Source: Streptomyces sp. GQFP
Lineage (GTDB): Bacteria; Actinomycetota; Actinomycetes; Streptomycetales; Streptomycetaceae
Assembly: GCF_021545335.1 (NCBI RefSeq)
Contig: NZ_CP089312.1
Span: 3,224,001 to 3,288,000 of the forward strand
Reading direction: 5' to 3'
DNA length: 64,000 nucleotides
The notes beneath the pieces are model-generated. The model saw nothing but the letters and a program-made list of their open reading frames with translations, was not told the origin of the DNA and did not search any database. This document shows, piece by piece, positions 37,650 to 46,677 of this stretch. Every line of letters begins with the position of its first letter. The first letter of the stretch is position 1. The translations under genes and the position numbers were made by a program.

Positions 37650-38962
37650 TACGGGGCCTGCGGCCCCTCAGGGCCACTTCCCAGGGCCGTTGCTCCTCCC
37701 TGGGGGTGGGCCTGGGAGTACGAGTGGAGGTAGCCGACCACCGTGTTCGTCACCGCTACCAGGGGTACGGCTACCACCGCGCCGCCGATTCCCGCCACCA
37801 TGCCGCCCGCCGCCACCGACAGGACCACCGCCAGTGGGTGGACCCGGACCGCGCGGCCCAGGATGAACGGCTGCAGGACGTGGCCCTCGATCTGCTGTAC
37901 GGCCAGGACCACGACGACGACCAGTACCGCCGTGAAGACGCCCTGCGTCACCAGTGCCACCACCACCGCCAGGGCGCCCGAGGCGACCGCGCCGACCAGC
38001 GGGATGAAGGAGAACAGGAAGATGAACACGGCCAGCGGGACGGCCATCGGGACGTCCAGGAAGTAGATGCCTAGGCCGATGAAGATGGCGTCGATCAGAG
38101 CCACTATCACCGTGCCGCGTACGTACGCCGTCAGCGTGCGCCAGGCTCGCGGGCCCGCGCCGGCGACACCGGGCCGGGCCGCCGCCGGAACCAGCTTCAG
38201 CGACCACTCCCAGATGCGCTTGCCGTCGTAGAGGAGGAAGAGCGTCGAGAAGGCCGCGAGCAGGATGCCGGTCAGCGCCTCGACGATGACGGTGACGCCC
38301 TCCAGGCCCGCCGACGTGATCTCGTCCGTGTTGGCGCCGATCGCGTCACGCAGATTCTCGGCGATCTTGTTGATCTGCTTGTCGGTGACGTGGAAGGGGC
38401 TGTTGAGCAGCCAGTTGCGCAGTTCGTCGACGCCGTCCTGGACCTGGTCGGAGAGCTGGTCGGTGTTCTCGATGACCTGCCAGGTCACGAACCAGCCGAT
38501 CAGGCCCATCACGACGAAGCCGAGGATCGCGGTGAGCGCGGTCGCGGGCCCGCGCGGCATGCCCCACCGGGTGAGACGGGCGACCGCCGGCTGGAGCAGC
38601 GCGGTGATGAGCAGCGCCACCACGAAGGCGAAGACGACGAGTTGGACGGCGCTGATGACCCGCATCAGCACCCAGAGGGTCCCCGCGAGGACCAGCAGGC
38701 GCCAGCCCGCCTCGGCGGCGACCCGTACGCCCCAGGGGACCACGGAGGCGGGTTCGGGGCGGATCGCGGGCACTACGGGGGTGGTGGAGCTGGTGGGGGC
38801 GGCAGAGGGCTCGTCGTGCTCGGGGGCCGGTTCCGGTGGCGGCGGGGAGGGGGTGTCGTCCGTGTGTTCCTTCTCCACCTCGGCCCGGCGTTCGTCCAAC
38901 CGCTCGCCCATCTCGGTCAGCCGGGTGCCGATCCGGCCGAGCCACTGCGGCACTCGCGACAT
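37649..38962 (-). CDS. AI-2E family transporter (PF01594)
   Basis: A 437-residue membrane protein. A coiled, acidic cytoplasmic N-terminus (~1-85) precedes about eight membrane segments: paired segments near 95-150, one near 170, a long amphipathic stretch, then clusters near 235-260 and 285-400 (IFLFSFIPLVGAVASGALAV). Family members export or exchange small solutes; the substrate here is unknown. ATG at 38962 (CGAGGG, 6 bp) is preferred over two upstream in-frame ATGs. The C-terminus is Gly/Pro-rich and abuts a dispersed repeat. Confidence 0.88.
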   Translation of the reverse strand: MSRVPQWLGRIGTRLTEMGERLDERRAEVEKEHTDDTPSPPPPEPAPEHDEPSAAPTSSTTPVVPAIRPEPASVVPWGVRVAAEAGWRLLVLAGTLWVLMRVISAVQLVVFAFVVALLITALLQPAVARLTRWGMPRGPATALTAILGFVVMGLIGWFVTWQVIENTDQLSDQVQDGVDELRNWLLNSPFHVTDKQINKIAENLRDAIGANTDEITSAGLEGVTVIVEALTGILLAAFSTLFLLYDGKRIWEWSLKLVPAAARPGVAGAGPRAWRTLTAYVRGTVIVALIDAIFIGLGIYFLDVPMAVPLAVFIFLFSFIPLVGAVASGALAVVVALVTQGVFTAVLVVVVVLAVQQIEGHVLQPFILGRAVRVHPLAVVLSVAAGGMVAGIGGAVVAVPLVAVTNTVVGYLHSYSQAHPQGGATALGSGPEGPQAP

Positions 38963-39022
38963 GATGCGCCCTCGTCCCCCCATCGCTCCCTCTGCGGTCC
39001 GCGTCCGACCGTACATGGCCGA

Positions 39023-39051
39023 AGCCCCTCACCTAAGGACGGTGAGGGGCT
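39023..39051 (-). terminator. Terminator of the SLT transglycosylase gene
   Basis: AGCCCCTCACC-TAAGGAC-GGTGAGGGGCT: an 11-bp perfect stem, 42 bp past the stop codon of the minus-strand transglycosylase gene. Confidence 0.85.
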
Positions 39052-39092
39052 CGGAAAGGTTGAGAGAACTGAGCCTGGAGATGCGGAAGGGC

Positions 39093-39788
39093 TCAGTACC
39101 AGTTGTTGGCCTGCCAGAAGTTCCACGCACCGCACGGGCTGTCGTAGCGGTCGTTCATGTAGCTCAGGCCCCACTTGATCTGGGTGGCCGGGTTCGTCGC
39201 CCAGTCGGCGCCTGCCGAGGACATCTTGGAACCCGGGAGCGCCTGGACGAGACCGTACGCGTCGGAGCTGGGGTTGTCCGCCTGGTAGTTCCAGCTGGAC
39301 TCGTGGTCCACGATGTTGCTGAAGCACTGGAACTGGTCGGCCGGGACGATCTGGCGCGCCATCTCCTGGACTTCGGCGATCGTGTACGAGGCCTGCTGCG
39401 GGAAGCTGGACGCGTCGCGCGTCGCGGAACGGCTGGCCGCCTCTTCCGCGGCCTTGCGCGCCTTGGCCTCTTCCTCGGCCTTCTCGGCGGCCTTCTGCTT
39501 GGCCACGGCGTCCTTGGCGGCCTGCTTGCGCGCAGACTCCTCGGCGTCCTTCTTCGCGGTGGCGTCCGCGGCGATGGCCTGGACATCGGCCTGCTGCGTC
39601 AGGGACGCGGTCTGCACCTGGGCCTGGGAGCCCACGGGTATGTCCGTGAGCAGCGTGGTGTCGCCTACCAGTGCCTCGGCGTCGTTGGGAGTGCCGGTCT
39701 GGCCGGAGGCCACACCTGTAACTGCGCCGACAGCGGTGACCGCGGTGGCCGAGGCCACTGCCAGTCCCCGGACCGAAATCCGGCTCAC
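39093..39788 (-). CDS. Secreted SLT-type lytic transglycosylase
   Basis: A 231-residue exported protein. A signal peptide (MSRISVRGLAVASATAVTAV, cleavage near GVASG) is followed by a Lys/Glu/Ala coiled coil (~60-125). The C-terminal goose-lysozyme-like catalytic domain (~145-231) has the catalytic Glu in VDHESSWNYQAD, then AYGLVQALPGSKM and ATQIKWGLSYMNDRY. It cleaves peptidoglycan. GTG at 39788 is chosen: GGAAGGA lies 6 bp away, while the ATG at 39806 has none. The 415-bp region upstream holds a Crp-like palindrome and no riboswitch I can recognise. Confidence 0.92.
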   Translation of the reverse strand: MSRISVRGLAVASATAVTAVGAVTGVASGQTGTPNDAEALVGDTTLLTDIPVGSQAQVQTASLTQQADVQAIAADATAKKDAEESARKQAAKDAVAKQKAAEKAEEEAKARKAAEEAASRSATRDASSFPQQASYTIAEVQEMARQIVPADQFQCFSNIVDHESSWNYQADNPSSDAYGLVQALPGSKMSSAGADWATNPATQIKWGLSYMNDRYDSPCGAWNFWQANNWY

Positions 39789-40073
39789 ACGGTTTCCTTC
39801 CAGCATCGCCCGCTTCGGTGACCCTGGCGGACGCAATCTTGCCCCAAGACGCTGGCCTCCCAACTGCGGGGTCACGGGAGACGCGGGCCCGGTGGGCAAC
39901 TCCCTTGCGGGGAGTGCCGCGTGGTGCACGGGCGGCATACGACGGGGAGTATGGAGTTGACTGTGATGCTGCTGTGGTGCCGTATCGCTGGGGGCACAGA
40001 TGTGTCGTATGCGGGGCCTGACAGGAGTGAGACTCTAGCCGTACCCGGACGCCGGGTGGCAATTCTGAGTTGA

Positions 40074-40089
40074 GTGTGAAAGCTCACAC
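40074..40089. promoter_or_regulatory. Crp-like palindrome GTGTGAAAGCTCACAC
   Basis: An inverted repeat GTGTGA-N4-TCACAC in the 415-bp gap between the SLT gene and phoH. It is close to the Streptomyces Crp consensus as I recall it (GTGN6GNCAC). A weak minus-strand promoter (TTGCCA, 19 bp, TAGAGT at 40062-40032) lies downstream towards the SLT gene, putting the site ~55 bp upstream of that start. Cell-wall hydrolase genes are known Crp targets in this genus. Tentative. Confidence 0.45.
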
Positions 40090-40203
40090 CTCGTTTGCCC
40101 CAGGTGATTTGAGGAAAGCCGCAGACGCGGAAGCGCCGCCCGGCTAGGCTCTTCGCCTTTGCCGGACGGCGCCAACAACTCACCAACTAGGTGAACTCTC
40201 GGG

Positions 40204-41529
40204 TCAGATGTGCCCGTCCTCCAGCATTTCGGTCACCAGGGCCGCGATCTGGGACCGTTCGGACCGGTTGAGGGTGACATGCGCGAAGAGCGGGTGTCCC
40301 TTCAGCTTCTCGACGACGGCGACGACACCGTCGTACCGGCCGACTCGCAGATTGTCCCGTTGTGCCACGTCATGGGTGAGAACCACCCGTGAGTTGGAGC
40401 CGATCCGGGACAGCACGGTGAGCAGGACGTTCCGCTCCAGTGACTGTGCCTCGTCCACGATCACGAACGCGTCGTGGAGCGAGCGGCCGCGGATGTGGGT
40501 GAGCGGCAGCACTTCGAGCATGCCGCGTGCGGTGATCTCCTCGATGACCTCGCGGCTGGTGACCGCGGACAGCGTGTCGAAGACCGCCTGGGCCCAGGGG
40601 CCCATCTTCTCGGACTCGGAGCCGGGCAGATAGCCCAGTTCCTGCCCGCCCACCGCGTACAGCGGCCGGAAGACCATCACCTTCTGGTGCTGCCGCCGCT
40701 CCAGCACGGCCTCGAGTCCGGCGCAGAGCGCGAGCGCCGACTTGCCGGTGCCGGCCCGGCCACCCATGGACACGATCCCGATGTCCGGATCGAGCAGGAT
40801 GTCGAGCGCGATCCGCTGCTCCGCACTCCTCCCCTTGATACCGAAGACCTCGCGATCCCCTCGTACGAGGCGGACATTGCCCTCGGACGTCACGCGCCCC
40901 AGGGCCTTGCCGCGCTCCGACTGGATCGTCAGACCGGTGTGCACCGGCATCTCGGCTGCCTCGGGGACGTAGGCGTGCCCTTCCTCGAAGAGGAGGTCCA
41001 CCTGCTCGCCGGCCAGGGTCAGTTCGGACATTCCGGTCCAGCCGGACGAGCCCGTGATGGCCAGCTCCGCGCGGTACTCCTCGGCGAGGAGTCCGACGGA
41101 CGAGGCCTTGATCCTGAGCGGCAGGTCCTTCGACACGACGGTGACGTCGTACCCCTCGGCCTGCAGATTGCGGGCGACCGCGAGGATGCGGGAGTCGTTG
41201 TCCCCCAGGCGATAGCCGCTTGGCAGCACGCTGGGGTCCGAGTGGTTGAGCTCGACACGGACGGTTCCGCCCAGCTCCCCGATCGGAATCGGGGCGTCGA
41301 GGCGACCGAACCGGACCCGGAACTCGTCCAGCAGGCGCAGGGCCTGCCGGGCGAAGTACCCGAGTTCGGGATGGTGCCTCTTGGCCTCCAGTTCTGTGAC
41401 CACGACGATCGGCAGCACGACTTCGTGCTCGTCGAAGCGGTTCAGAGCGCCTGGATCGGCCAGCAGGACGCTGGTGTCGAGAACATAGGTGCGCCGGTCT
41501 GGCATACGGCGCTTTGTGCTGGTCACCAC
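40204..41529 (-). CDS. PIN-PhoH fusion (PhoH2-type ATPase)
   Basis: A 441-residue protein. An N-terminal PIN ribonuclease domain (~12-140) has the acidic residues [15 protein letters not shown] and [12 protein letters not shown]-terminal PhoH ATPase (~235-430) has Walker [12 protein letters not shown] and Walker [10 protein letters not shown]. PhoH2 proteins unwind and cut RNA. GTG at 41529 is used; ATG at 41505 ([13 protein letters not shown]) is also possible. It is separated from the isoprenyl transferase by ~350 bp. Confidence 0.93.
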   Translation of the reverse strand: MVTSTKRRMPDRRTYVLDTSVLLADPGALNRFDEHEVVLPIVVVTELEAKRHHPELGYFARQALRLLDEFRVRFGRLDAPIPIGELGGTVRVELNHSDPSVLPSGYRLGDNDSRILAVARNLQAEGYDVTVVSKDLPLRIKASSVGLLAEEYRAELAITGSSGWTGMSELTLAGEQVDLLFEEGHAYVPEAAEMPVHTGLTIQSERGKALGRVTSEGNVRLVRGDREVFGIKGRSAEQRIALDILLDPDIGIVSMGGRAGTGKSALALCAGLEAVLERRQHQKVMVFRPLYAVGGQELGYLPGSESEKMGPWAQAVFDTLSAVTSREVIEEITARGMLEVLPLTHIRGRSLHDAFVIVDEAQSLERNVLLTVLSRIGSNSRVVLTHDVAQRDNLRVGRYDGVVAVVEKLKGHPLFAHVTLNRSERSQIAALVTEMLEDGHI

Positions 41530-41876
41530 GGAAGGACGTACCCCCTCGGATGAGGTCGGGGAGCGACGAAGGAGATCTGGACCGGTCGACGGCCGCAGTG
41601 CGCGGGCCGAGAACCGGCCCTCCGCCTGTTCGCCCGTGCTGTGACCACACGGTCGGGCTGGTGCAAAGGGCCTCCCGGGCGGACGGCCCCGTGCCGTCCG
41701 CTGAGATACGACACCCGTGGTTCGGGTGTCGACCTGCTTGGCTTATGCCCTCGAACATGCGCCGCCATGCCACGCCGCATGGCGGCGCGCTGGTGAACTC
41801 CTTGTTACTTCCGCCCCAAGGGGGGTGACTTTCACCTCATCGGGACATTACGACCGGGTACGCACCCGGTCCCGGC
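41530..41876. other. Intergenic region between isoprenyl transferase and phoH
   Basis: A 347-bp gap between two minus-strand genes. It holds two hairpins: GACACCCG-TGGTT-CGGGTGTC (41710-41730) and the stronger 12-bp stem at 41759-41788. The rest should be the phoH promoter. No gene seen. Confidence 0.5.
41759..41788 (-). terminator. Terminator after the isoprenyl transferase gene
   Basis: GCGCCGCCATGC-CACGCC-GCATGGCGGCGC, a perfect 12-bp stem with a 6-base loop about 90 bp past the stop codon. Confidence 0.8.
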
Positions 41877-42653
41877 TCAGCTGCCGTAACGCCGGTGACG
41901 GGCCGCGTAGTCGCGCAGGGCGCGCAGGAAGTCGACCTTGCGGAAGGCCGGCCAGAAGACCTCGCAGAAGTAGTACTCCGAATGGGCGGTCTGCCAGAGC
42001 ATGAACCCGGACAGCCGCTGCTCGCCGCTGGTACGGATGACGAGGTCGGGGTCGGGCTGGTCGCTGGTGTAGAGGTGCTTGCCGATCAGGTCGGTGTCGA
42101 CGTTCTCGGCGAGTTCCTCCAGCGAGGTGCCCTTGTCGTGGGCGTCGAGCATCATCGAGCGGACGGCGTCGGCGATCTCCTGCCGGCCCCCGTACGCGAT
42201 GGCGACGTTGACGAGTATTCCGCCCGTCACATGCGCGGTGGCCTCCTCGGCCTCCTTGAGCTGGGCCTGCAGCTGACCCGGGAGCAGATCGGGGTTGCCG
42301 ACGTGGTGGACACGCCAGCGGCCGTCGGCGGCGAGGGAGGTCACGACGTCCTCGATGATCCCGAGCAGCGGTGCCAGTTCCTCCGGCGGACGGGTGAGGT
42401 TGTCCGTGGAGAGCAGCCAGAGGGTGACGACCTCGACGTCGGTCTCGGAGCACCAGCCGAGGAACTCCTCGATCTTGTCAGCGCCGGCCTTGTGCCCCTG
42501 GGCGGTGGTGGAGCCCGCGGCCTTCGCCCAGCGCCGGTTGCCGTCCACGATGACGCCGATGTGCTTGGGCACCTGGTCGTGGTCGAGGTGGCCTTCCACC
42601 CTGCGTGTGTAGACCCTGACCAGCAGCCGGCGCAGGTTGTCGCGCAGGTTCAC
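41877..42653 (-). CDS. uppS: Isoprenyl transferase (cis-prenyl / undecaprenyl diphosphate synthase)
   Basis: A 258-residue cis-prenyltransferase that extends allylic diphosphates with IPP, normally to make the lipid carrier for wall polymers. Motifs: HIGVIVDGNRRWAK (~27-40), GHKAGADKI, LWLLSTDNLTRPPEEL, AIAYGGRQEI, and RTSGEQRLSGFMLWQTAHSE for IPP binding. The start is GTG at 42653 with GGAGGGG upstream; the frame continues upstream but is not protein-like. Streptomyces carry several such genes, so the chain length made here is uncertain. Confidence 0.92.
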   Translation of the reverse strand: MNLRDNLRRLLVRVYTRRVEGHLDHDQVPKHIGVIVDGNRRWAKAAGSTTAQGHKAGADKIEEFLGWCSETDVEVVTLWLLSTDNLTRPPEELAPLLGIIEDVVTSLAADGRWRVHHVGNPDLLPGQLQAQLKEAEEATAHVTGGILVNVAIAYGGRQEIADAVRSMMLDAHDKGTSLEELAENVDTDLIGKHLYTSDQPDPDLVIRTSGEQRLSGFMLWQTAHSEYYFCEVFWPAFRKVDFLRALRDYAARHRRYGS

Positions 42654-42966
42654 GTGTTTGTCAGCCCCTCCGTACGGATCGGACAGGCGCGGCCGGGCGC
42701 ATTCCCCTGGCGCGATTCGCTGCCCGTTTGGTGGTCCTCGGGGGCGGCTTGGGTGGCGATCCCCGGAGGGGAAGCGTACCGCTGCGGGGCGGGGGGTCCT
42801 GCGCCCGGGGGAACGGGCGCCCTGCGGCCCCCGGGAGGGGGCGGGGCGGGACTGCCCCCGGGAGGGGGCGGGGCGGGCCGGTGTCCGGGGCGGGGACGGC
42901 GGGTGGGTGTCCGGGCGATCCGGGCGGGAGGGGAGCGTCGGTATCCGGCTGCTCCGGCCGGGCACA

Positions 42967-43060
42967 AAAAACGGGCCGGTCCGTGGGGGGGAGACGGACC
43001 GGCCCGAGGGGGGGCTTCCACCATAACCCTTCGTGAGTGATGCCGCGTACATCGGCGCGG
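42967..43060 (-). ncRNA. 6C-like small RNA
   Basis: On the minus strand two runs of seven C occur 25 bases apart. The second is the loop of the stem CGGGCCGGTCCGT / ACGGACCGGCCCG, followed directly by TTTTTT, an intrinsic terminator. This C-run hairpin pattern before a terminator is the hallmark of the actinobacterial 6C RNA. The preceding sequence CACGAAGGGTTATGGTGG gives no clear coding frame. The first hairpin is not well formed by eye, and the 5' end is a guess. It sits ~315 bp upstream of the isoprenyl transferase on the same strand. Confidence 0.6.
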
Positions 43061-43343
43061 AACAACTACTCTCCGAAGTCGCCCGGCGACGCGCGGATGG
43101 CCCCCGGAGCCCGTTTTCCTGGTGGGATCATGGCCGGAAAACAGCTGATTCCCAGGAAAAAACCCGGGATCCGGGATGATCCATAGGGATCCGGCGGGTT
43201 TCACCCCTCTTGCGAACACACCCGTCCCACTCCAGGGCCATTCGGGCACCGGACGTGTCACGGAGGGGTCCCGGGCCCGGCATCCCTCCCAAGGGCGACC
43301 CTGTCGCGAACGCCCGCTTGACGCCGTCGCTAACTTCGCAGCC

Positions 43344-43700
43344 ATGGCCACGTTCACCACTTCGGAGACACCCGAGCCGGTTCCGCTGGAGCTTGCCGAG
43401 TCGGGCCGGTCCCGCCGGCGCGGGCTGCTGGGCCGGGACGGAATCGAGGGCGCGTTGCTGCTGACGCCCGCGAGTTCGGTGCACACGTTCGGGATGCGGT
43501 TCGCGATCGACGTCGCCTATCTGGACGGAAAGGCGCGGGTCCGGGCGGTAAGAACCATGCGTCCGGGGCGAGTTGGACTCCCGCGCCCCTGGGTGCGGTC
43601 GGTCCTGGAGGCGGAGGCCGGGGCGCTGGAGAGGTGGGGGGTGCGGCGGGGCGTACGGCTCACGATCCGGGCGGACGACGCGGCGCCGGAGGACGGCTGA
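43344..43700 (+). CDS. DUF192 protein
   Basis: A 118-residue protein of the DUF192 (PF02643) beta-barrel family. Conserved points visible are RRRGLLGRDGIEGALLL, VHTFGMRFAIDVAYLD, AVRTMRPGRVGLPRP and VLEAEAGALERWGV. Function is unknown; relatives are often exported, but no signal peptide is seen here. Start at ATG 43344. The 690 bp between it and the isoprenyl transferase contains a G-rich stretch (42780-42920) and the 6C-like RNA, otherwise nothing I recognise. Confidence 0.88.
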   Translation: MATFTTSETPEPVPLELAESGRSRRRGLLGRDGIEGALLLTPASSVHTFGMRFAIDVAYLDGKARVRAVRTMRPGRVGLPRPWVRSVLEAEAGALERWGVRRGVRLTIRADDAAPEDG

Positions 43701-44222
43701 GCAGGAGCGGGGCGCTCACCGACGAGTGCGGAAGGGGTGGGCAGGGCACCGCGCAGGCCCCTCCTCTGCGCGGTACCGCCCGCGCCACTTTGCTCACGCG
43801 AATTACCTTTACCTAAATTTACGCGACACCGACCCATGCTCGCGAACCTCCGCGATAACGATGTGGAAACCTCGTGAAGCCTTTTCGGGCATACGTACAC
43901 ATGTCTCGCAGGCGACAAGCGGGGCCACATCCGCTTCGCCGAGATTTCGCCAATATTCGGACGGGGGTGAACGATATCCGGAAGTTTGCGGATGATAAGA
44001 GATGAGATGTGACGTTTGATGCGCATTTTTTGAGGGTGCGGCGCGGAAGGGCAGCCCGGAGCAAGGCGGCTCGCGGCGGCCCGGGCGGCAGTTACTCGCC
44101 AGTTCTGCGGCTGCGGCGGGAGGGCGGGGGAAAGGCGAGGGCAGGGCGGCGGAAGCAGGTCCTCCGGTAGGTCGTGGTCGACCGGCCGCCGCGGGAGAGG
44201 CGTGGGAGGCGTACGGGCCGGG
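43701..44222. other. Gene-poor, relatively AT-rich region
   Basis: A 522-bp stretch. 43790-44040 is notably less GC-rich than its surroundings (TTACCTTTACCTAAATTTAC, GATGATAAGAGATGAGATG) and may hold promoters. I see no supported gene, RNA or strong hairpin. It could be a decayed locus. Confidence 0.4.
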
Positions 44223-45020
44223 TCAGCCGGACGGCTTGCGGGCGTCGAAGAGATGACGGCTGCTGTACGCCACGAACGACCCCTCGGCCTCGATCCGCTC
44301 GTGCAGGGCCCGGAGTTGGGGCCGGTAGGCGTCGACGGTGAACCCGGGGACCATCCAGATCACCTTGCGCAGGAAGTGCACGACGGCGGCGATGTCGTGG
44401 AACTCCATCCGCAGCCGCTCGGCCCGCAGTTCGACGATCTCCAGCCCGGCGGCTTCCGCGCCGACGCGCTCGCGGTCGGGGTGGCGGGCGTTGCGCCCCT
44501 CGTCCGGCTGCGGTCCGAGGAAGTGCTCGACGAGTTCGTACACGCTGGACGGCCCGACGTGCTGGGCGAAGTACGTACCGCCGGGTCGCAGGACGCGGGC
44601 GATCTCGGCCCAGGGCGGGGACACGGGGTGCCGGCTCACGACCAGGTCGAAGGCGCCGTCGGCGAAGGGCAGCGGCGCGTCGTCCGGTACGGCGACGACC
44701 GCGACGCCGCGCGGGTGGAGCAGCGCGGTGGCCCTGGCGACGTTCGGCGGCCAGCCCTCGGTGGCGACGGTGAGCGGGGGCAGCGTCGGGGCGGTGTTGA
44801 GCACCTCACCACCACCGGTGTGCAGGTCGAGCGCGGCGGACACCCGGGCCAGCCGCTCCCCCATGGCCCGGGCGTACCCCCAGGAGGGCCGCGCCTCGGT
44901 GGCCCGCCCCTCGAACCAGGAGAAGTCCCATCCATCGGTGGGGACGGAGGCGCCTTCGGCGAGGAGTTGTTCGAAAGTGGGGGCGAGAGCGGGCGCGTGG
45001 ATGGGGTTGGGCGTGGCCAT
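44223..45020 (-). CDS. Class I SAM-dependent methyltransferase
   Basis: A 265-residue protein with a Rossmann-type methyltransferase core. Motif I is degenerate (LDLHTGGGEVLNTAPTLPP), motif II is VAVVAVPDDA, and PLPFADGAFDLVVSRHP and IARVLRPGGTYFAQHVGPSS are the typical post-motif segments. The nearest named group is the UbiE/Methyltransf_11 type; the substrate is unknown. Start at ATG 45020, without a clear ribosome site. It is divergent from the DinB gene across 94 bp. Confidence 0.9.
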   Translation of the reverse strand: MATPNPIHAPALAPTFEQLLAEGASVPTDGWDFSWFEGRATEARPSWGYARAMGERLARVSAALDLHTGGGEVLNTAPTLPPLTVATEGWPPNVARATALLHPRGVAVVAVPDDAPLPFADGAFDLVVSRHPVSPPWAEIARVLRPGGTYFAQHVGPSSVYELVEHFLGPQPDEGRNARHPDRERVGAEAAGLEIVELRAERLRMEFHDIAAVVHFLRKVIWMVPGFTVDAYRPQLRALHERIEAEGSFVAYSSRHLFDARKPSG

Positions 45021-45114
45021 GGGGGTGATATTCGCAGGCGGTTGTCGGTGGCCGCTGATAATTTCCGCCGCGAAGACGGAAGCGGGAGATGGAGAAGGAG
45101 AGGCGGTCCGGGAC

Positions 45115-45603
45115 ATGCTGTACGCCGATGACGAGGTGACGACGCTGCGCGCGAAGCTCGACCAGGAGCGGGACGCGGTGCTGTGGAAGCTGGAGGGCCT
45201 GGACGAGGAGCAGGTCCGCAGACCGATGACACCGTCGGGGACGAGTCTGCTGGGGCTGGTGAAGCATCTGGCGTCGGTGGAGTACGGCTGGTTCGTGGAG
45301 ACGTTCGGGAGGCAGACGGAACCTCTCTGGTTCGACCCGTACGTCGGGGAGGACATGAGCGCCGCCCCGGACGAGACGAAGACCCAGATCACCGACTTCT
45401 ACGCCCGGGCCCGCGCCGCCGCCGACCGCGTACTGACGGAACTCCCCCTGGACACCCTGGGCAAGCCGGCCTGGCGGGACGACGAGTGCTCGCTGCGCTG
45501 GGTCCTGGTGCGCATGACGGCGGAGACGGCACGGCATGCGGGGCACATGGACATCGTGCGGGAGCTGATCGACGGGGCGACGGGAGAGTACGGGCCGTCA
45601 TGA
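45115..45603 (+). CDS. DinB/DUF664 family protein
   Basis: A 162-residue four-helix-bundle protein of the mini-DinB (DUF664) type. Metal-ligand histidines occur in LLGLVKHLASVEYGWF (~50) and TAETARHAGHMDIVREL (~145). Actinobacterial relatives include thiol-dependent transferases and hydrolases; no specific activity is claimed. Start ATG 45115. Its stop overlaps the convergent GNAT gene by 6 bp. Confidence 0.9.
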   Translation: MLYADDEVTTLRAKLDQERDAVLWKLEGLDEEQVRRPMTPSGTSLLGLVKHLASVEYGWFVETFGRQTEPLWFDPYVGEDMSAAPDETKTQITDFYARARAAADRVLTELPLDTLGKPAWRDDECSLRWVLVRMTAETARHAGHMDIVRELIDGATGEYGPS

Positions 45604-46119
45604 CGTTGCGGAGTCCTGGATGTCATGGATGTTCTGGGCATCCGGAACGTCGAGGACGAGCAAGGTGTGTTCGTTGTCGCCGTAACGGACCGTCCCGGTG
45701 GGACGGAAGCCGTGCTTTTCGAGGAGGCGGACGGAGGCGGTGTTCTCGGCGAACGGGTCGGCGTACAGCGGCCGATTGGTCTCACGCCGCAGAAACAGCC
45801 CGAGGGCGATACTCCCAACCCCCCTCCCCCAGTACGGCCGCCCGAGCCAGTACCCGATAAACCGCCGCTCACCGAGGTCCGGATCACTGTCCCACCAGGC
45901 GACGATGCTGCCGGCGGGCTCGCCGTCCACGGTGACCGTCTGCACGAACACGGTGCTGTCGCCGAGGATCTTCGACTTCCAGTGCGCCATGAAGGCGTCC
46001 CGCGGCCGAGGCGTGAACCGCGCCCGCCGAACGGCTTCGGGATCGTGCTCATAGGCGAGAAGAAACTCCAGGTCGGCTTCGGTGACGTCGCGGAGTTGTA
46101 CGTCGATGTCGGTCGTCAT
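45598..46119 (-). CDS. GNAT family N-acetyltransferase
   Basis: A 173-residue acetyltransferase of the RimJ/RimL-like group: VQLRDVTEADLEFLLAYEHD at the start, GSIVAWWDSDPDLGERRFIG for beta4, the acetyl-CoA loop region GRPYWGRGVGSIAL, and ENTASVRLLEKHGFRPTG near the end. The substrate is unknown. ATG at 46119 is preferred over one ten codons upstream. It is convergent with, and overlapping, the DinB gene. Confidence 0.92.
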   Translation of the reverse strand: MTTDIDVQLRDVTEADLEFLLAYEHDPEAVRRARFTPRPRDAFMAHWKSKILGDSTVFVQTVTVDGEPAGSIVAWWDSDPDLGERRFIGYWLGRPYWGRGVGSIALGLFLRRETNRPLYADPFAENTASVRLLEKHGFRPTGTVRYGDNEHTLLVLDVPDAQNIHDIQDSATS

Positions 46120-46173
46120 GGTGGGGAGTCTGGCAGGGGCCACTGACAACGCGGGGAAGACAGAAGGGGCCGG

Positions 46174-46539
46174 CTACACGCTGCCGGGCTCGTCGAGGAA
46201 GCGAAGCAGCACGGCGGCCTCGGCACGGAGCTGCGCGGCCCGGTCGGCGTGTGCGGGCGACGAGGTTAGCTGGGCGGCAGCGTCGAGCCGCTCGGCGACT
46301 TCAGCACGTACGACAACCTCCACACCGCTCTCGCTCAGCTCCTGCCGGACCGCTTCGGTGGCACCGGCACCAACTGGCGCCTGCTCAATGGCGACGCCAC
46401 GAAGCGCGGTGTGGTCTACGGGCACGGCCTCGGCGTTGTCCAAGGCACCGAGGGTCGCGCGGAGGGCACTCACGGCGACCTTGTCCCGGGCACGCATGGC
46501 TTCGGGGAGGGCTTGACGCATACGAAGACGGAGGGACAT
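46174..46539 (-). CDS. GatB/YqeY domain protein
   Basis: A 121-residue helical protein. MRQALPEAMRARDKVAVSAL then RATLGALDNAEAV matches the N-terminus of YqeY-like proteins; the rest is shorter than the ~150-residue norm. YqeY resembles the tRNA-binding tail of GatB, but no amidotransferase partner is here. It lies 55 bp upstream of the GNAT gene on the same strand, so the two may be co-transcribed. Confidence 0.82.
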   Translation of the reverse strand: MSLRLRMRQALPEAMRARDKVAVSALRATLGALDNAEAVPVDHTALRGVAIEQAPVGAGATEAVRQELSESGVEVVVRAEVAERLDAAAQLTSSPAHADRAAQLRAEAAVLLRFLDEPGSV

Positions 46540-46677
46540 GCGGGCGACTTAACCAACGGAGGTTCACCCAAGCCATCCGTCTGCGGGTCCGTGAGCCCCG
46601 TTGTGGCGCCTGTCTGTCGTTGTTAGCCTCACGCACGCCCGAATGATCAACTCTCGTACCCCTCAGGGGAGATGGAG

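Noticed and set aside
39789..40203. c-di-AMP riboswitch upstream of the transglycosylase
   Set aside because: Wall-hydrolase genes in this genus often carry one, but I could not find the expected conserved segments by eye.
43819..44064. 81-codon minus-strand frame in the AT-richer gap
   Set aside because: Cys/Arg-rich translation without family features and no ribosome site. The region is treated as non-coding.
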